A stretch of DNA of 64,000 nt, taken from NCBI GenBank assembly GCA_030248135.1, contig JASANC010004913.1, forward strand, positions 1 through 64,000, read 5' to 3'. The position numbers were made by a program, and so were the translations under genes. Below, one piece after another: positions 14,501 to 23,957 of the stretch. Within the stretch, counting starts at the first letter, position 1; each line of letters begins with the position of its first letter. The notes beneath the pieces are model-generated. The model was not told the origin of the DNA. It ran no database searches and worked only from the letters and a program-made list of their open reading frames with translations. The stretch comes from Theristus sp. LFF4_11. Taxonomy: Eukaryota > Nematoda > Chromadorea > Monhysterida > Xyalidae.

Positions 14501-14609
14501 CCCTGCTGAGAGCAGCCTTGATGGAAAACTTGTCGATGAGAAAGGAACTGTTGTCTCGTCGAGAACGTGACGCCGCCGCACGCAGAGCACTCGTTCGAAT
14601 GAGCGGAGT
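2573..14609 (-). CDS. Large multi-exon C2H2 zinc-finger protein with Gln/His/Ser-rich tail
   Basis: Hand-built minus-strand model. Exons in transcript order: 14609-14422, 13948-13867, 13834-13767, 13615-13488, 12777-12567, 12364-11904, 11596-11471, 10890-10720, 10355-10264, 10184-10046, 9759-9375, 8773-8551, 8026-7792, 7492-7317, 5417-5014, 4767-3202, 2928-2794, 2667-2573 (stop). Phases agree at every junction except 13867/13834, which is unresolved. The 5' end is missing. The product is about 1,630 residues. Eight or nine C2H2 or C2HC fingers sit in the first half, for example CSACGGVTF..H..H, CLLC..H..H, CPMC..H..H, CIHC, CPLC..H..H, CPRC|..H..H (split by an intron) and CAEC..H..H. An acidic DDDDD stretch and a basic run of arginines lie between fingers; the second half is low-complexity Q/H/S/P. 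A nuclear DNA-binding or chromatin factor is inferred. The MEP-1 family has a similar fingers-plus-glutamine layout, but I cannot confirm orthology. The introns carry a MITE (10940-11070) and a hAT element (5497-7026). Confidence 0.72.
3230..4130 (-). repeat. Tandem-repeated Gln/His/Ser-rich coding region
   Basis: Within the 1.57-kb exon the protein repeats a unit of about 30 residues containing SxxRQHQLSNHSNSPQ, and upstream of it a unit containing NQRAVQQPEH. On the DNA this appears as recurrent TGATTGGCTG/GTTGATG words. The open frame on the opposite strand across the same DNA is a shadow of this repeat. Confidence 0.75.
5497..7026. mobile_element. hAT transposon, 1.53 kb, internally deleted
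   Basis: The left end TAGGGATGGATCCGG and the right end (as its complement, TAGGGATGGAGCCGG) form a 15-base inverted repeat with one mismatch. An exact 8-bp direct repeat, CACATGAA, flanks it at 5489-5496 and 7027-7034, the hallmark of hAT insertion. Both subterminal regions carry many copies of CCGGATCCGG and CCGGAATCCGG, the clustered motif arrangement that hAT transposases bind. It sits in the intron between exons 7492-7317 and 5417-5014 of the zinc-finger gene. At 1.53 kb with only a C-terminal transposase piece it is probably non-autonomous. Confidence 0.93.
5751..6587 (-). pseudogene. hAT transposase remnant (C-terminal dimerisation region)
   Basis: Open frame of 278 codons inside the hAT element. 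The last ~60 residues carry the hAT dimerisation block: ARRYLAPLLTSVASERMFS, then SRSRLSTQNAEKVMFLNG. Upstream are a charged linker (DDDESEREPEPKKK) and YVDPRFK, a common hAT motif. The BED zinc finger and most of the RNase-H-like catalytic core are not found. The N-terminal ~35 residues of the frame look like read-through of intron or junk, including a proline run over a G homopolymer. Family assignment is secure; full activity is unlikely. Confidence 0.85.
8830..9372. other. Intron of the zinc-finger gene, no other feature seen
   Basis: AT-rich sequence with short TTGAT repeats near 9000-9100. No exon fits. Confidence 0.4.
10940..11070. mobile_element. MITE of the CGTCA/ACGT-rich family, copy 2
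   Basis: Inverted ends of about 20 bases, AAGGC(C/T)CGTTCATACTGACG, enclose a 90-base core of GACGT/ACGTCA words. It lies in the intron between exons 11596-11471 and 10890-10720 of the zinc-finger gene. Same family as 2370-2506. Confidence 0.75.
12909..13106 (-). CDS. Possible small secreted cysteine protein nested in an intron
   Basis: A 66-codon intronless frame on the same strand, inside the zinc-finger gene intron 12778-13487. It starts with a hydrophobic stretch (MTAIVFCCLSLLVCCLAAG) like a signal peptide and has four cysteines after it (ECV, WWC, HEC, VCV). There is no homolog to lean on, and the same DNA also has a plausible acceptor (TTGTCTAG near 13051), so it could be an unrecognised zinc-finger-gene exon or chance. 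Confidence 0.25.
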
Positions 14610-14869
14610 CTGAAGAAAACGGTCAAACTTTTGTCGAGTGTTTTGTTTTTTGTGAAATTGTGCGCGGCGTATTGTGCGTTCAATGAACGTTTGAACTTGG
14701 GATGTTTTGAAATCCCGTGCTTTGCGACGCGTTTTGAACATAGTTGTTCACTTGTTCCAGAGCCAAAAAATGGGACACCCACGGAATTGACGGAAAAACA
14801 AAATAATAACAATGCAAACAAAATCAAAAGGGGAACCATGCAACCAACTGTGTGCGATGCGAAAGTCAC

Positions 14870-15215
14870 GTGAATCTTCCAGTCGTGATAGTTCGCGAGA
14901 TTTTGTTTTTCCCGACATTAATTTTTTCGTAGCCGTTTTGCGACGAAATTCGGCACTGTCGGCGTCGTCGGCAGCTCCTCTGTGTTGCTGTTGTTAGGAA
15001 AATCAACAGCGCTGCACGTTGGCATGCACGTCGTCGTCGTACTCGTTGTCACCCGTTTTCTTTTGCATGTTGCACCATATTATAATAATTTAATAATTAT
15101 ATCTGTCTGCACTCTGCAGTAGGGTAAAGGGGATTTGTATACATTCTTAAAAGTGATTTTTTTATTTCTGATCAGAGGTTGCTTGCAATGGGTCGTTGTA
15201 AGGTTTCGCATCCTA
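14870..15215. other. Boundary between the zinc-finger gene and the transposon nest
   Basis: Contains a short GTCGTCGTCGT run near 15030-15045 and an AT-rich stretch. The 5' exon(s) of the zinc-finger gene may lie in 14620-14870, where a basic open frame (start near 14741) exists but no donor has matching phase. Confidence 0.3.
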
Positions 15216-15301
15216 CAGTTGCGAAAGCGGGACCTCGGATGAGGAGGGGGGTCAGTACCGTGGGCGGGGGGGGGGGGGTTTGCGGACAAAAGACCGCACG
15301 T
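15216..15301. mobile_element. Fragments of CAGTTGCG- and CAGTACCG-ended hAT-like elements
   Basis: CAGTTGCGAAAGCGGGACC at 15216 matches the left end of the element at 20442 (CAGTAGCGAAAGCGGGACC) with one change. CAGTACCGTGGGCGG, which follows, matches the left end of the element at 19776. Both are cut short, so these are remnants. Confidence 0.6.
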
Positions 15302-15309
15302 GCCAAAAG

Positions 15310-17618
15310 CATAGTTGTTCTAGGGGGGGGGGGGGGGGGGCCTGGGGGGGCGGCCGGCCCCCCCCCCCCAAAAAAATTTCGAATCTATCTCTATCAAACA
15401 GGTTTTTTCGGCTCAGCTATTATCTATCTAAAAAAAATTTTCAGCCAGCTATCTATCTGAAAATTTTTGTCTTCGAACATAGTTGTTCTAGGGGGGCCTG
15501 GGGGGGGGGCCGGCCCCCCCAAAAAATTTTCGAATCTATCTCTATCAAACAGGTTTTTTTGGCTCAGCTATTATCTATCTAAAAAAATTTCTCAGCCAGC
15601 TATCTATCTGAAAATTTCTGTCTTCGAAGACATAAAATGAGTTAATTTTTGACCAAAATTGACTATTTTTGCTCGTAATTCTAGAAAATTTCGCTAATTT
15701 TAGGTAAAATACGCGTTTATAGTTGATTTTTAGTGTATTTTTAGCATTATTTTTCTGTTTTTATAGCTTTTTAGCGTTTTAGCTATCTATCTATCAAATT
15801 TCAAAATTTTGACCGGCCCCCCCCGCGGCCCGCCCCCCCCTAGGGTTAGGGGCTTTGAAAAAAAAATTTTTTTTTATTTTTTTTTGTTTTTTTTTTAAAT
15901 TTGGATTTTTTTTTTCAAACTTAAAAAAAAAATTTGAAAAATTTTTCTTCTACTTTGCTCTGAAAATTCGATTTATGGCATAATTTTTTGAAAGTTCAAA
16001 CCAAATTTTCTTCCCAACTTCTTTGTGTGCTTAGGTAAATGTCATTATTTGGTCATTTTGACCGACGTACTCCATGTTTTTTGATTTGGATGACTTCTAG
16101 AGTCAATTTTTAGCGTTGAAATGACTTAACTGAATTGAAATATCGTTTCAGAAATTGTTTTCTTGCAACTTAGAACATGTTTTTCAGTCGGTAGGCCATG
16201 AGATGAACATGATATCTTGTTGATTGGCGTATGTTATAGGTCCACAATGGAGTTGTGCGATATATTGTTAAACAATTGGAGCGGAGATGTTGGTTAATAC
16301 CACATCACACGACCGTTTTTCAGATACCCGATAACATGGCCACATGTTAAAACTTGCGTGCTGAGCTAAACTAACGTGTTAAACTTGCGTCTGTCAGTTG
16401 CCCGCAACGTGATCGCGAAATCATGGTACGTGTTTTCGATACGATGATTTGAAGAGTGGGCTCTCGCCATGTGGCAGATAGCATAGCTGGTTGAACCTGA
16501 AAGTAAGTGTCTTGGGGGGGGCGACCGGGTCGACAGGGGTTGCCGACTTAGCTACAGCAAACAGGAATTTTTGAACACAGTCAAATTTTGGTAATTTTCT
16601 AAAGAGGAACAACTAAGAACGGTTCAATATTCAAGTACACGTCGAAAATTGTCCTGTTTTACTGTTGAAAATGCAACTTTCCCTCTATGAAATGGACATA
16701 ATTTCAATAAAACACGATTTTCGCTCTTATAGTTTTCCGGATCGTTCTGAAAATAGTCTAGATGAACTCAGCTCGACGAGACGCTTCGAACAAACCTAAC
16801 TTGTAAAAAGAAAATTAAAAAAAAAAAAAAAATTTTTTTAATTTAAAAAAAAAAATCCGGATTTTTTTTTCCCCTAACCCTACCCCCCCCCAAAATTTTC
16901 CAGCTATCTATCTATCTAGAAAATTTGCTCCAGCTATCTATATCGGCCCCCCCCCCAACCCCTCGGCTCTGGAACAACTATGTCTTCGAAGACATAAAAT
17001 GAGTCAATTTTTGACCAAAATTGACCATTTTTGCTCGTAATTCTTGAAAATTTCGCTAATTTTAGGTAAAATACGCGTTTATACTTGATTTTTAGTGTAA
17101 TTTTAGCATTATTTTGCTGTTTTTATAGCTTTTTAGCGTTTTAGCTATCTATCTATCAAATTTCAAAATTTTGACCGGCCCCCCCCGCGGCCCCCCCCCC
17201 CAAAATTTTCCAGCTATCTATCTATCTAGAAAATTTGCTCCAGCTATCTATATCGGCCCCCCCCCAACCCCTCGGCTCTGGAACAACTATGTCTTCGAAG
17301 ACATAAAATGAGTCAATTTTTGACCAAAATTGACCATTTTGCTCGTAATTCTTGAAAATTTCGCTAATTTTAGGTAAAATACGCGTTTATACTTGATTTT
17401 TAGTGTAATTTTAGCATTATTTTGCTGTTTTTATAGCTTTTTAGCGTTTTAGCTATCTATCTATCAAATTTCAAAATTTTGACCGGCCCCCCCCCCAAAG
17501 TCACATGGCCCCCCCCCGCGCCCCCCCCCCAAAATTTTCCAGCTATCTATCTATCTAGAAAATTTGCTCCAGCTATCTATATCGGCCCCACCAACCCCTC
17601 GGCTCTGGAACAACTATG
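15310..17618. mobile_element. CATAGTTGTTC-ended hAT-like element with repeated termini
   Basis: Left end CATAGTTGTTCTAG and right end CTGGAACAACTATG are inverted. The exact 8-bp duplication GCCAAAAG lies at 15302-15309 and 17619-17626. The body is not simple: the left terminus is repeated (about 15310 and 15477, each with GGGGGGCC runs and CTATCTATC tracts), and the right terminus occurs three times (ending 16982, about 17290 and 17618) in units of about 305-327 bases that begin with a GAAGACATAAAATGAG motif. It contains a second complete element (15841-16882). A partial copy of the family is near 29440-29545. Confidence 0.85.
15841..16882. mobile_element. TAGGGTTAGGG-ended hAT-like element, copy 1 (nested)
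   Basis: 1,042 bases with inverted ends TAGGGTTAGGGG and CCCCTAACCCTA, flanked by eight Cs on each side (15833-15840 and 16883-16890), consistent with an 8-bp duplication in a C run. Removing it restores the repeat unit of the surrounding 15310-17618 element (CGGCCCGCCCC joined to CCAAAATTTTCC). Near-identical to 20965-21976. The 60-80 residue minus-strand frame shared by both copies (near 16421-16612 and 21488-21730) is not convincing as a protein. Confidence 0.88.
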
Positions 17619-17626
17619 GCCAAAAG

Positions 17627-17720
17627 ACCGCAGATTTGAGATTTTTTTGACCAAAAGACCGCAGATGCTATCAAACCAAAATACTGCCAAAAGACCGCAC
17701 CAAAATCATTCACTGCGTAC
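17627..17720. repeat. Short CCAAAAGACCGCA repeats
   Basis: CCAAAAGACCGCA recurs at least three times between the two neighbouring elements and also just left of 15302. These are the remains of the sequence into which the 15310 element inserted. Confidence 0.6.
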
Positions 17721-17731
17721 GTGATTATGAT

Positions 17732-18306
17732 CAGTACCGAAGGCGAAAGCAAATTTTCGAGGGGGGGGTGTCGTCACGCGGGGGGGGTGCCGAAAATTTT
17801 TCAGTGGGGGGGTGTCAGTCATGGTACAGTGACACCCCCCAGGCGTGGGCCATGGAGGGTGCACTATTGTAGAAAATTTTCTGGGGGGGTGCACTGCACA
17901 CCCCCCACCCCACCCATGAGATTTTTTCGCTTAAATTTTGAAGGAAAAACACTAAATTTTGCTGCAAAATCTTTGAAATTACAATGAAGAATGTCAAGTT
18001 ATCATATATTTAGCTTATATTATGGTCTTTAAAGACAAAAAATCATGATTTTTGAGCAAAAATTCATGATTTTTGGGTGGTCCGAGAAAATTTTTGGGGG
18101 GGGTGTCACTGTTACTTAGGTCCATCTAGGGGGGGGGGGGTGGGGGGGGGGTGTCTAGCAAATTTTGAGGGGGGGGTGTGGATGGTCCAGTGTCAGGTTT
18201 TGGGGGGTGGGTGTCGCCCCCCCCCCCCCCCCCCCCCCCCCCACGCGGAGGTCTCGGGTGCTCTGGGGGGGTGTACCCCCCCCACCCCCCCTCGTCTTCG
18301 GTACTG
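17732..18306. mobile_element. CAGTACCGAAG-ended hAT-like element, copy 1
   Basis: 575 bases. Ends CAGTACCGAAGGCGA and TCGTCTTCGGTACTG are inverted. The exact 8-bp duplication ATTATGAT is at 17724-17731 and 18307-18314. The body is a series of G runs and C runs separated by GTGTC/GTGCA words around a 150-base AT-rich core. Non-coding. Very similar to 18717-19277. Confidence 0.9.
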
Positions 18307-18428
18307 ATTATGATATGTTTTTTTTGTGTTTATTTTGTCTTCCTATTCTTTTTTATTCCACAAAAATCATTGATTGAGCCGTCGATCCTTGAAATCGGCC
18401 GAGCACGGCGCCGGCAGAGTCGCGTGAC

Positions 18429-19738
18429 TAGAGATGTCAAGAAAAAAATTTTTTTATTTTTTTTCTTTAAAAAAAAATTTTTTTTAAATTTTTTTTTAAA
18501 TGAAAGTTGTTCAGAATTTTTCAGGGAGTCCGAATATCACTATCTGAGGAGCCACCGACTGGACTATATGACCCCCACTCATATGGGAGGAAGGTGAAAA
18601 TTTCAGACTTGGTTTCGGCGACCCCATTTTCCCACCGACGACATCACGTCTCGTGTTTTGCCTCTCAATTCACCTCAAATAACATGGAAACAAGTTCCAC
18701 AACAAACCGGTGTGATCAGTACCGAAGGCGAAAGCAAATTTTCGAGGGGGGGGGTGTCGTCACGTGGGGGGGGTGCCGAAAATTTTTCAGTGGGGGGGTG
18801 TCAGTCATGGTACAGTGACACCCCCCCCAGGCGTGGGCCATGGGGAGGTGCACTATTGTAGAAAATTTTCTGGGGGGGTGCACACCCCCCACCCCACCCA
18901 TGAGATTTTTTCGCTTAAATTTTGAAGGAAAAACGCTAAATTTTGCTGCAAAATCTTTGAAATTACAATGAAGAATGTCAAGTTATCATATATTTATCTT
19001 ATATTATAGACTTTAAAGACAAAAAATCATGATTTTTGAGCAAAAATTCATGATTTTTGGGTGGTCCGAGAAAATTTTTGGGGGGTGTCACTGTTACTTA
19101 GGTCCATCTAGGGGGGGGGTGGGGGGGTGTCTAGCAAATTTCGAGGGGGGGGTGTGGATGGTCCAGTGTCAGGTTTTGGGGGGTGGGTGTCGCGTGACCC
19201 CCCCCCACCCCCCACGCGGAGGTCTCGGGTGCTCTGGGGGGGGGTGTACCCCCCACCCCCCCTCGTCTTCGGTACTGGGTGTGATCATGCTGACGACACG
19301 AGGCGAAACAGCAACGAGCAACCAACGAAGTTACGCTTGCAGTGGCAGACAGTGCAATTTCCACCTTTCGAGATCCTGAAAAACGATGCGTAAATGTGAG
19401 TTCTCTGCTTCTATCTCACCTTAGCGACATCGGAATTTGTTGAACTAGCCTTTGCGACGCTCAAGTACTTCAATGCGCGAGTCGATCATCACTCACCAAG
19501 GCTGAAAACAGTCGATAAATCAATCCAGAATACCACCTGCAGCGTTGAAGACTAAGTGACAAGGTAAAGTCAAAGAAAATTTTTGTTGAACTTTCAAAAA
19601 TTATGCCAAAAACGGCATTTTCAGGGCACATTAAAGAAAAAATTTCAAAAATTTTTAATAAAAAAATAAAAAAAATGCTCTTTTTTTTACTTTTAAAAAA
19701 AATTAAAAAAAGAATTTTTTTTGACCCTTACATCTCTA
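18429..19738. mobile_element. TAGAGATGTCAA-ended hAT-like element (host of a nested copy)
   Basis: Ends TAGAGATGTCAAG and TTGACCCTTACATCTCTA are inverted. The exact 8-bp duplication CGCGTGAC is at 18421-18428 and 19739-19746. Its internal sequence resembles that of the TAGGGTTGTT element at 22027-22738, including AGGGAGTCCG and the region before the right end, so the two are related subfamilies. It was later hit by the element at 18717-19277. Confidence 0.88.
18717..19277. mobile_element. CAGTACCGAAG-ended hAT-like element, copy 2 (nested)
   Basis: 561 bases with the same ends and core as 17732-18306. The exact 8-bp duplication GGTGTGAT is at 18709-18716 and 19278-19285, inside the 18429-19738 element. 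Confidence 0.9.
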
Positions 19739-19775
19739 CGCGTGACAGGTCGGCGCACAAGACACATGTCGTGAA

Positions 19776-20322
19776 CAGTACCGTGGGCGGGGGGGGGGGG
19801 GGGGGGTACACCCCCCCCCGTGCACACGAGACCGTCGGGGTGGGGGGGGGTGGGGGGCACCGTGCCACCCCCCCCCCTAAAACCGGGCACCCCCCCCCCC
19901 ATCGTACCCCCCCCCATCGAAAATTTGGCCTACACCCCCCCCACCCCCCCCATGAAATTTTGTCTGGCGGACACCCCCCCCAAAATTTTCTGCACACCCT
20001 AAAATTTTTTTCGAAAATCATGATTTTTTGTCTATAAAGTCCATAATATAAGCTGAATATATGATAACTTGACCATCTTCATTGTAATTTCAACGATTTT
20101 GCAGCAAAACTTAGCGTTTTTCCTTCAAAATTTAAGCGAAAAATTATCATGGGGGGGTGGGGGTGGACCCCCCCCCCCCCCGCAGAAAATTTTTAAAAAA
20201 TGCACCCCCCCATGGGACCCCCCTGGGGGGGGGGTCCCACGTTACCATAGGTTGGACCCCCCCCTCACTTTTTGGTCGGCACCCCCCCCCCCCTCGAAAA
20301 TTTTTTTGGGCCCACGGTACTT
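19776..20322. mobile_element. CAGTACCGTGGGC-ended hAT-like element
   Basis: 547 bases. The left end CAGTACCGTGGGC pairs with the right end GCCCACGGTACTT (last base changed). The exact 8-bp duplication GTCGTGAA is at 19768-19775 and 20323-20330. The AT-rich core is an inverted relative of the core in 17732-18306, so these are subfamilies of one group. Confidence 0.88.
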
Positions 20323-20441
20323 GTCGTGAAGCACAAACAACGAACACCTCACCTCGTCCAGATCGCGATTTCCTTGGCCGATTTTGGCAATCCATGGCTC
20401 AATCAAATTACACACCCCCGGGGGGGGGGTTGGGGGTAGGG

Positions 20442-22018
20442 CAGTAGCGAAAGCGGGACCTTGGGTGAGGGGGGGGGGGGGTTTGCCAAATTTTAGAGGG
20501 GGGGGTCAGGTCAGGTGCCTTCTCGGTGAGGGGGGGGGTGCACCGCACGGGCAGCAAATTTTCCTGAGGGGGGGGGGGGTGCACTGGCAGAAAAATTTCG
20601 TGGTGGGGGGGGGGGGTGCACGGGATCGCACGGGTAATACCAAATTTTTACTTTAGAAAAACACAGAAATTCTTGTAAAATACAGAATATTTTGTGCAAA
20701 CAAGCTGCTTGTTTGGTCAGAAACAACAAAATCTATGCAGGGACAGACACAAACGTGAAGAAAAATGCAAAAATTACGCTATTTTTGGAAAAAAATTGAG
20801 ATGAGATTGACCACCGTGAGGGGGGGGGGGGGGTGCGATCCCGTGTTGTCTCGCGGAGGGGGGTGGGGGGGAGTCTAGTACCCGTGTCGAGGTAAAGGGG
20901 GGAGGGGGGTACACGGGTATCTGCCCGTGCACGGGCAGGATTTTCGGCTGAGGGGGGGTGGACCTAGGGTTAGGGGCTTTGAAAATTTTTTTTTTATTTT
21001 TTTTTCGTTTTTAAAAAAAAATTGGATTTTTTTTTCAAACTTAAAAAAAATTGAAAAATTTTTCTTCTACTTTGCTCTGAAAATTCGATTTATGGCATAA
21101 TTTTTTGAAAGTTCAAACCAAATTTTCTTCCCAACTTCTTTGTGTGCTTAGGTAAATGTCATTATTTGGTCATTTTGACCGACGTACTCCATGTTTTTCG
21201 ATTTGGATGACTTCTAGAGTCAATTTTTAGCGTTGAAATGACTTAACTGAATTGAAATATCGTTTCAGAAATTGTTTTCTTGCAACTTAGAACATGTTTT
21301 TCAGTCGGTAGGCCATGAGATGAACATGATATCTTGTTGATTGGCGTATGTTATAGGTCCACAATGGAGTTGTGCGATATATTGTTAAACAATTGGAGCG
21401 GAGATGTTGGTTAATACCACATCACACGACCGTTTTTCAGATACCCGATAACATGGCCACATGTTAAAACTTGCGTGCTGAGCTAAACTAACGTGTTAAA
21501 CTTGCGTCTGTCAGTTGCCCGCAACGTGATCGCGAAATCATGGTACGTGTTTTCGATACGATGATTTGAAGAGTGGGCTCTCGCCATGTGGCAGATAGCA
21601 TAGCTGGTTGAACCTGAAAGTAAGTGTCTTGGGGGGGGGCGACCGGGTCGACAGGGGTTGCCGACTTAGCTACAGCAAACAGGAATTTTTGAACACAGTC
21701 AAATTTTGGTAATTTTCTAAAGAGGAACAACTAAGAACGGTTCAATATTCAAGTACACGTCGAAAATTGTCCTGTTTTACTGTTGAAAATGCAACTTTCC
21801 CTCTATGAAATGGACATAATTTCAATAAAACACGATTTTCGCTCTTATAGTTTTCCGGATCGTTCTGAAAATAGTCTAGATGAACTCAGCTCGACGAGAC
21901 GCTTCGAACAAACCTAACTTGTAAAAAAAAAAAAATTTTTAATTAAAAAAAATCCGGATTTTTTTCCCTAACCCTAGGTGGACCCCCCCCCCCCTCACCC
22001 CCCGCAGTTTCGCTACTG
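20442..22018. mobile_element. CAGTAGCG-ended hAT-like element (second nesting level)
   Basis: Ends CAGTAGCGAAA and TTTCGCTACTG are inverted. The exact 8-bp duplication GGGTAGGG is at 20434-20441 and 22019-22026. It contains the complete element 20965-21976. Without that insert it is about 557 bases of G-run/C-run sequence. Confidence 0.88.
20965..21976. mobile_element. TAGGGTTAGGG-ended hAT-like element, copy 2 (third nesting level)
   Basis: 1,012 bases, nearly identical to 15841-16882. The exact 8-bp duplication GGTGGACC is at 20957-20964 and 21977-21984. This is the cleanest proof that the family uses 8-bp duplications. Confidence 0.92.
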
Positions 22019-22770
22019 GGGTAGGGTTGTTAAAAAAAACAAAAATCGTCATTTTTGTTTTTTTTAAAGAAAAATTAAAAAAAATTCAAAAATCAAAGTT
22101 GTGCTAAATCAATCAGGGAGTCCGTTCCGAAGAACCACATATGATATGCAAGCGCCTCCCGAATGACTCCGGTATGGCGGAACTTTGCAGATTTTGTTTT
22201 GGTGACCTCAATTACCTCTTTTCCAAACCGTCACCATGCCTCTTCTTGTGTTTTGACCTCCAAAACGTCACTAATTGTCCCCAGCTAAACTAATGCTAAA
22301 GTGAAGACAAACATACCGCCTTGAAATTCGATCAATTCTTCTGATGGTGTCGCGACGACACGACACGAAGCAGCAAGCAAGCAACCAGACAACGTAGCGC
22401 TTGCAAACGGAGCAGCGAGCACAATCGGACGCTCTGCGAGGCGAATCGTCACCTTATCTGCATCGGAAATGGTAGGCCAAGCTTTGGGACGCTCAAAAAC
22501 TTCATCGCAGATGTTGTCGTAGCCTAAAATCAGTCGGTAAAACGGTCCAAAATCGACTGCTAAAGGTTTTACGAGGTATAATCAAAGAAAATTTTGGTTG
22601 AACTTTCGAAAAATTGTGCCAAAATTGAGGTTTTCAGAGCATATTAGAGGAAAATTTTTCGAATTAAAAAAAAATCGGCATTTTTGTTTTTTTTAATCAC
22701 TTTTTAAAAAAAAATCTCATTTTTGTTTAACAACCCTAGTTGGGGGTACACACCCCCCAGAGCACCTGAG

Positions 22771-23346
22771 TAGGGTTGTTAAACAAAAATCAAAATTTGT
22801 TTTTTTTTAAAGTGATTAAAAAAAACAAAAATGCCGATTTTTTTTAAATTCAAAAATTTTTCCTCTAATATGCTCTGAAAACCTCAATTTTGGCACAATT
22901 TTTTGAAAGTTCAACAAAAATTTTCTTTGATATTACCTCGTAAAACCTTTAGCGGTCGATTTTGGACCGTTTTACCGACTGATTTCAGGCTTCAACAACA
23001 TCTGCGATGAAGTTTTTGAGCGTCCCAAAGGTTGGCTTACCATTTCCGATGCAGATAAGGTGACGATTCGCCTCGCAATCTAAATTTGAGCGTCCGAGCT
23101 GCTCCGTTTGCAAGCGTTACGTTGTCTGGTTGCCGTTTCGTGTCCTGCCGTCGCGACACATCATCAGAATTGATCGAATTTCAAGCCGGTATGTGTATTT
23201 TCACTTGGGCTGGGGACAATTAGTGACGTTTTGGGGGTCAAAACACTAGAAGAGGTATGGTAACGGTTTGGAAAAGGGGTAATTGAGGTCACCAAAACAA
23301 AATCTCCAAAGTTCCGCCATACGGGAGTCATTCCGGAGGTGCTTGA
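22771..23346. mobile_element. Truncated inverted copy of the TAGGGTTGTT element
   Basis: Starts TAGGGTTGTTAAAC and runs as the reverse complement of the element ending at 22738. Similarity stops near 23346 and the second end is missing. Only 32 bases separate the two copies, giving a near-perfect hairpin of more than 500 bases. Confidence 0.8.
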
Positions 23347-23754
23347 CATTTTGCCACCCAATGCTACCCAATTTTTTGTTTCAAATCAAACCAATTTCGC
23401 TTGGTATCCAGAGCAGCTTGTTCAATAAATTGAAAACAAAGTCTGGGCAGTGACCGTGTAGGTGTGGGGAGCGGGGAGGGACGGTTGCAAGGAGACCGGA
23501 TACCTGACCCCGATTAGGGGGCGAGATTTGCAGAACTGCAAAGCAAAGTGAACCCGGTAGCGGATTGCGTTCGAAAAATAACATTTCATTAGTTACCCTT
23601 TGCAAATCGACAACATCGTCAGTCAGTCTGCATATGCAGTATGCACTTAGTTTAGCAGTCACCTTGTCTTCATCGTATTTCACTTGACCCTTGCCACAAA
23701 TGCTTTTGCAAAATGATGCTTCACCAGTTCAGTTCGACACAGTTCACGTGTCAA

Positions 23755-23957
23755 GGACCCCCCCCCCCCCCCTCACAGGGCGCATGTTCGTGCTATGGGG
23801 GACGGGGGTACACGGACACCCCCACCCCCTCCCTCATCTTCGATACTGGTGCACTCCCCGCACACGCCTGGGGGTGCCACTGTACCATAATTGACACGCC
23901 CCCACTGAAAAATTTAGGCACCTCCCACGTGACGGTGTTCGCCTTCGGTACTGATCA
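23755..23957. mobile_element. Degraded CAGTACCG-type fragments
   Basis: C runs, the words CATCTTCGATACTG and CGCCTTCGGTACTG, and the CACTGTACCAT..GACACGCCC core match parts of 17732-18306. No intact pair of ends or duplication was found. Confidence 0.6.

Larger units (their letters stand above)
20437..22738. mobile_element. TAGGGTTGTT-ended hAT-like element, split by a nested insertion
   Basis: The element consists of TAGGG at 20437-20441 plus 22027-22738 (about 717 bases when joined), with ends TAGGGTTGTTAAA and TTTAACAACCCTA. The 8-bp duplication GTTGGGGG is at 20429-20436 and 22739-22746. It can only be seen after removing the 20442-22018 insertion, which split it five bases from its left tip. 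It and the copy at 22771 form an inverted pair. Confidence 0.85.

Noticed and set aside
15841..16882. Interstitial telomere repeats (TTAGGG/CCCTAA)
   Set aside because: Only about two units occur, always at the tips of an element with inverted ends and target duplication; they are transposon termini.
18077..20656. Many open frames of 60-144 codons rich in Gly, Pro and His
   Set aside because: They are translations of G and C homopolymers inside the transposon nest.
23381..23683. 100-codon minus-strand frame
   Set aside because: Reasonable composition, but no splice sites in phase, no motif and no neighbours to support it.
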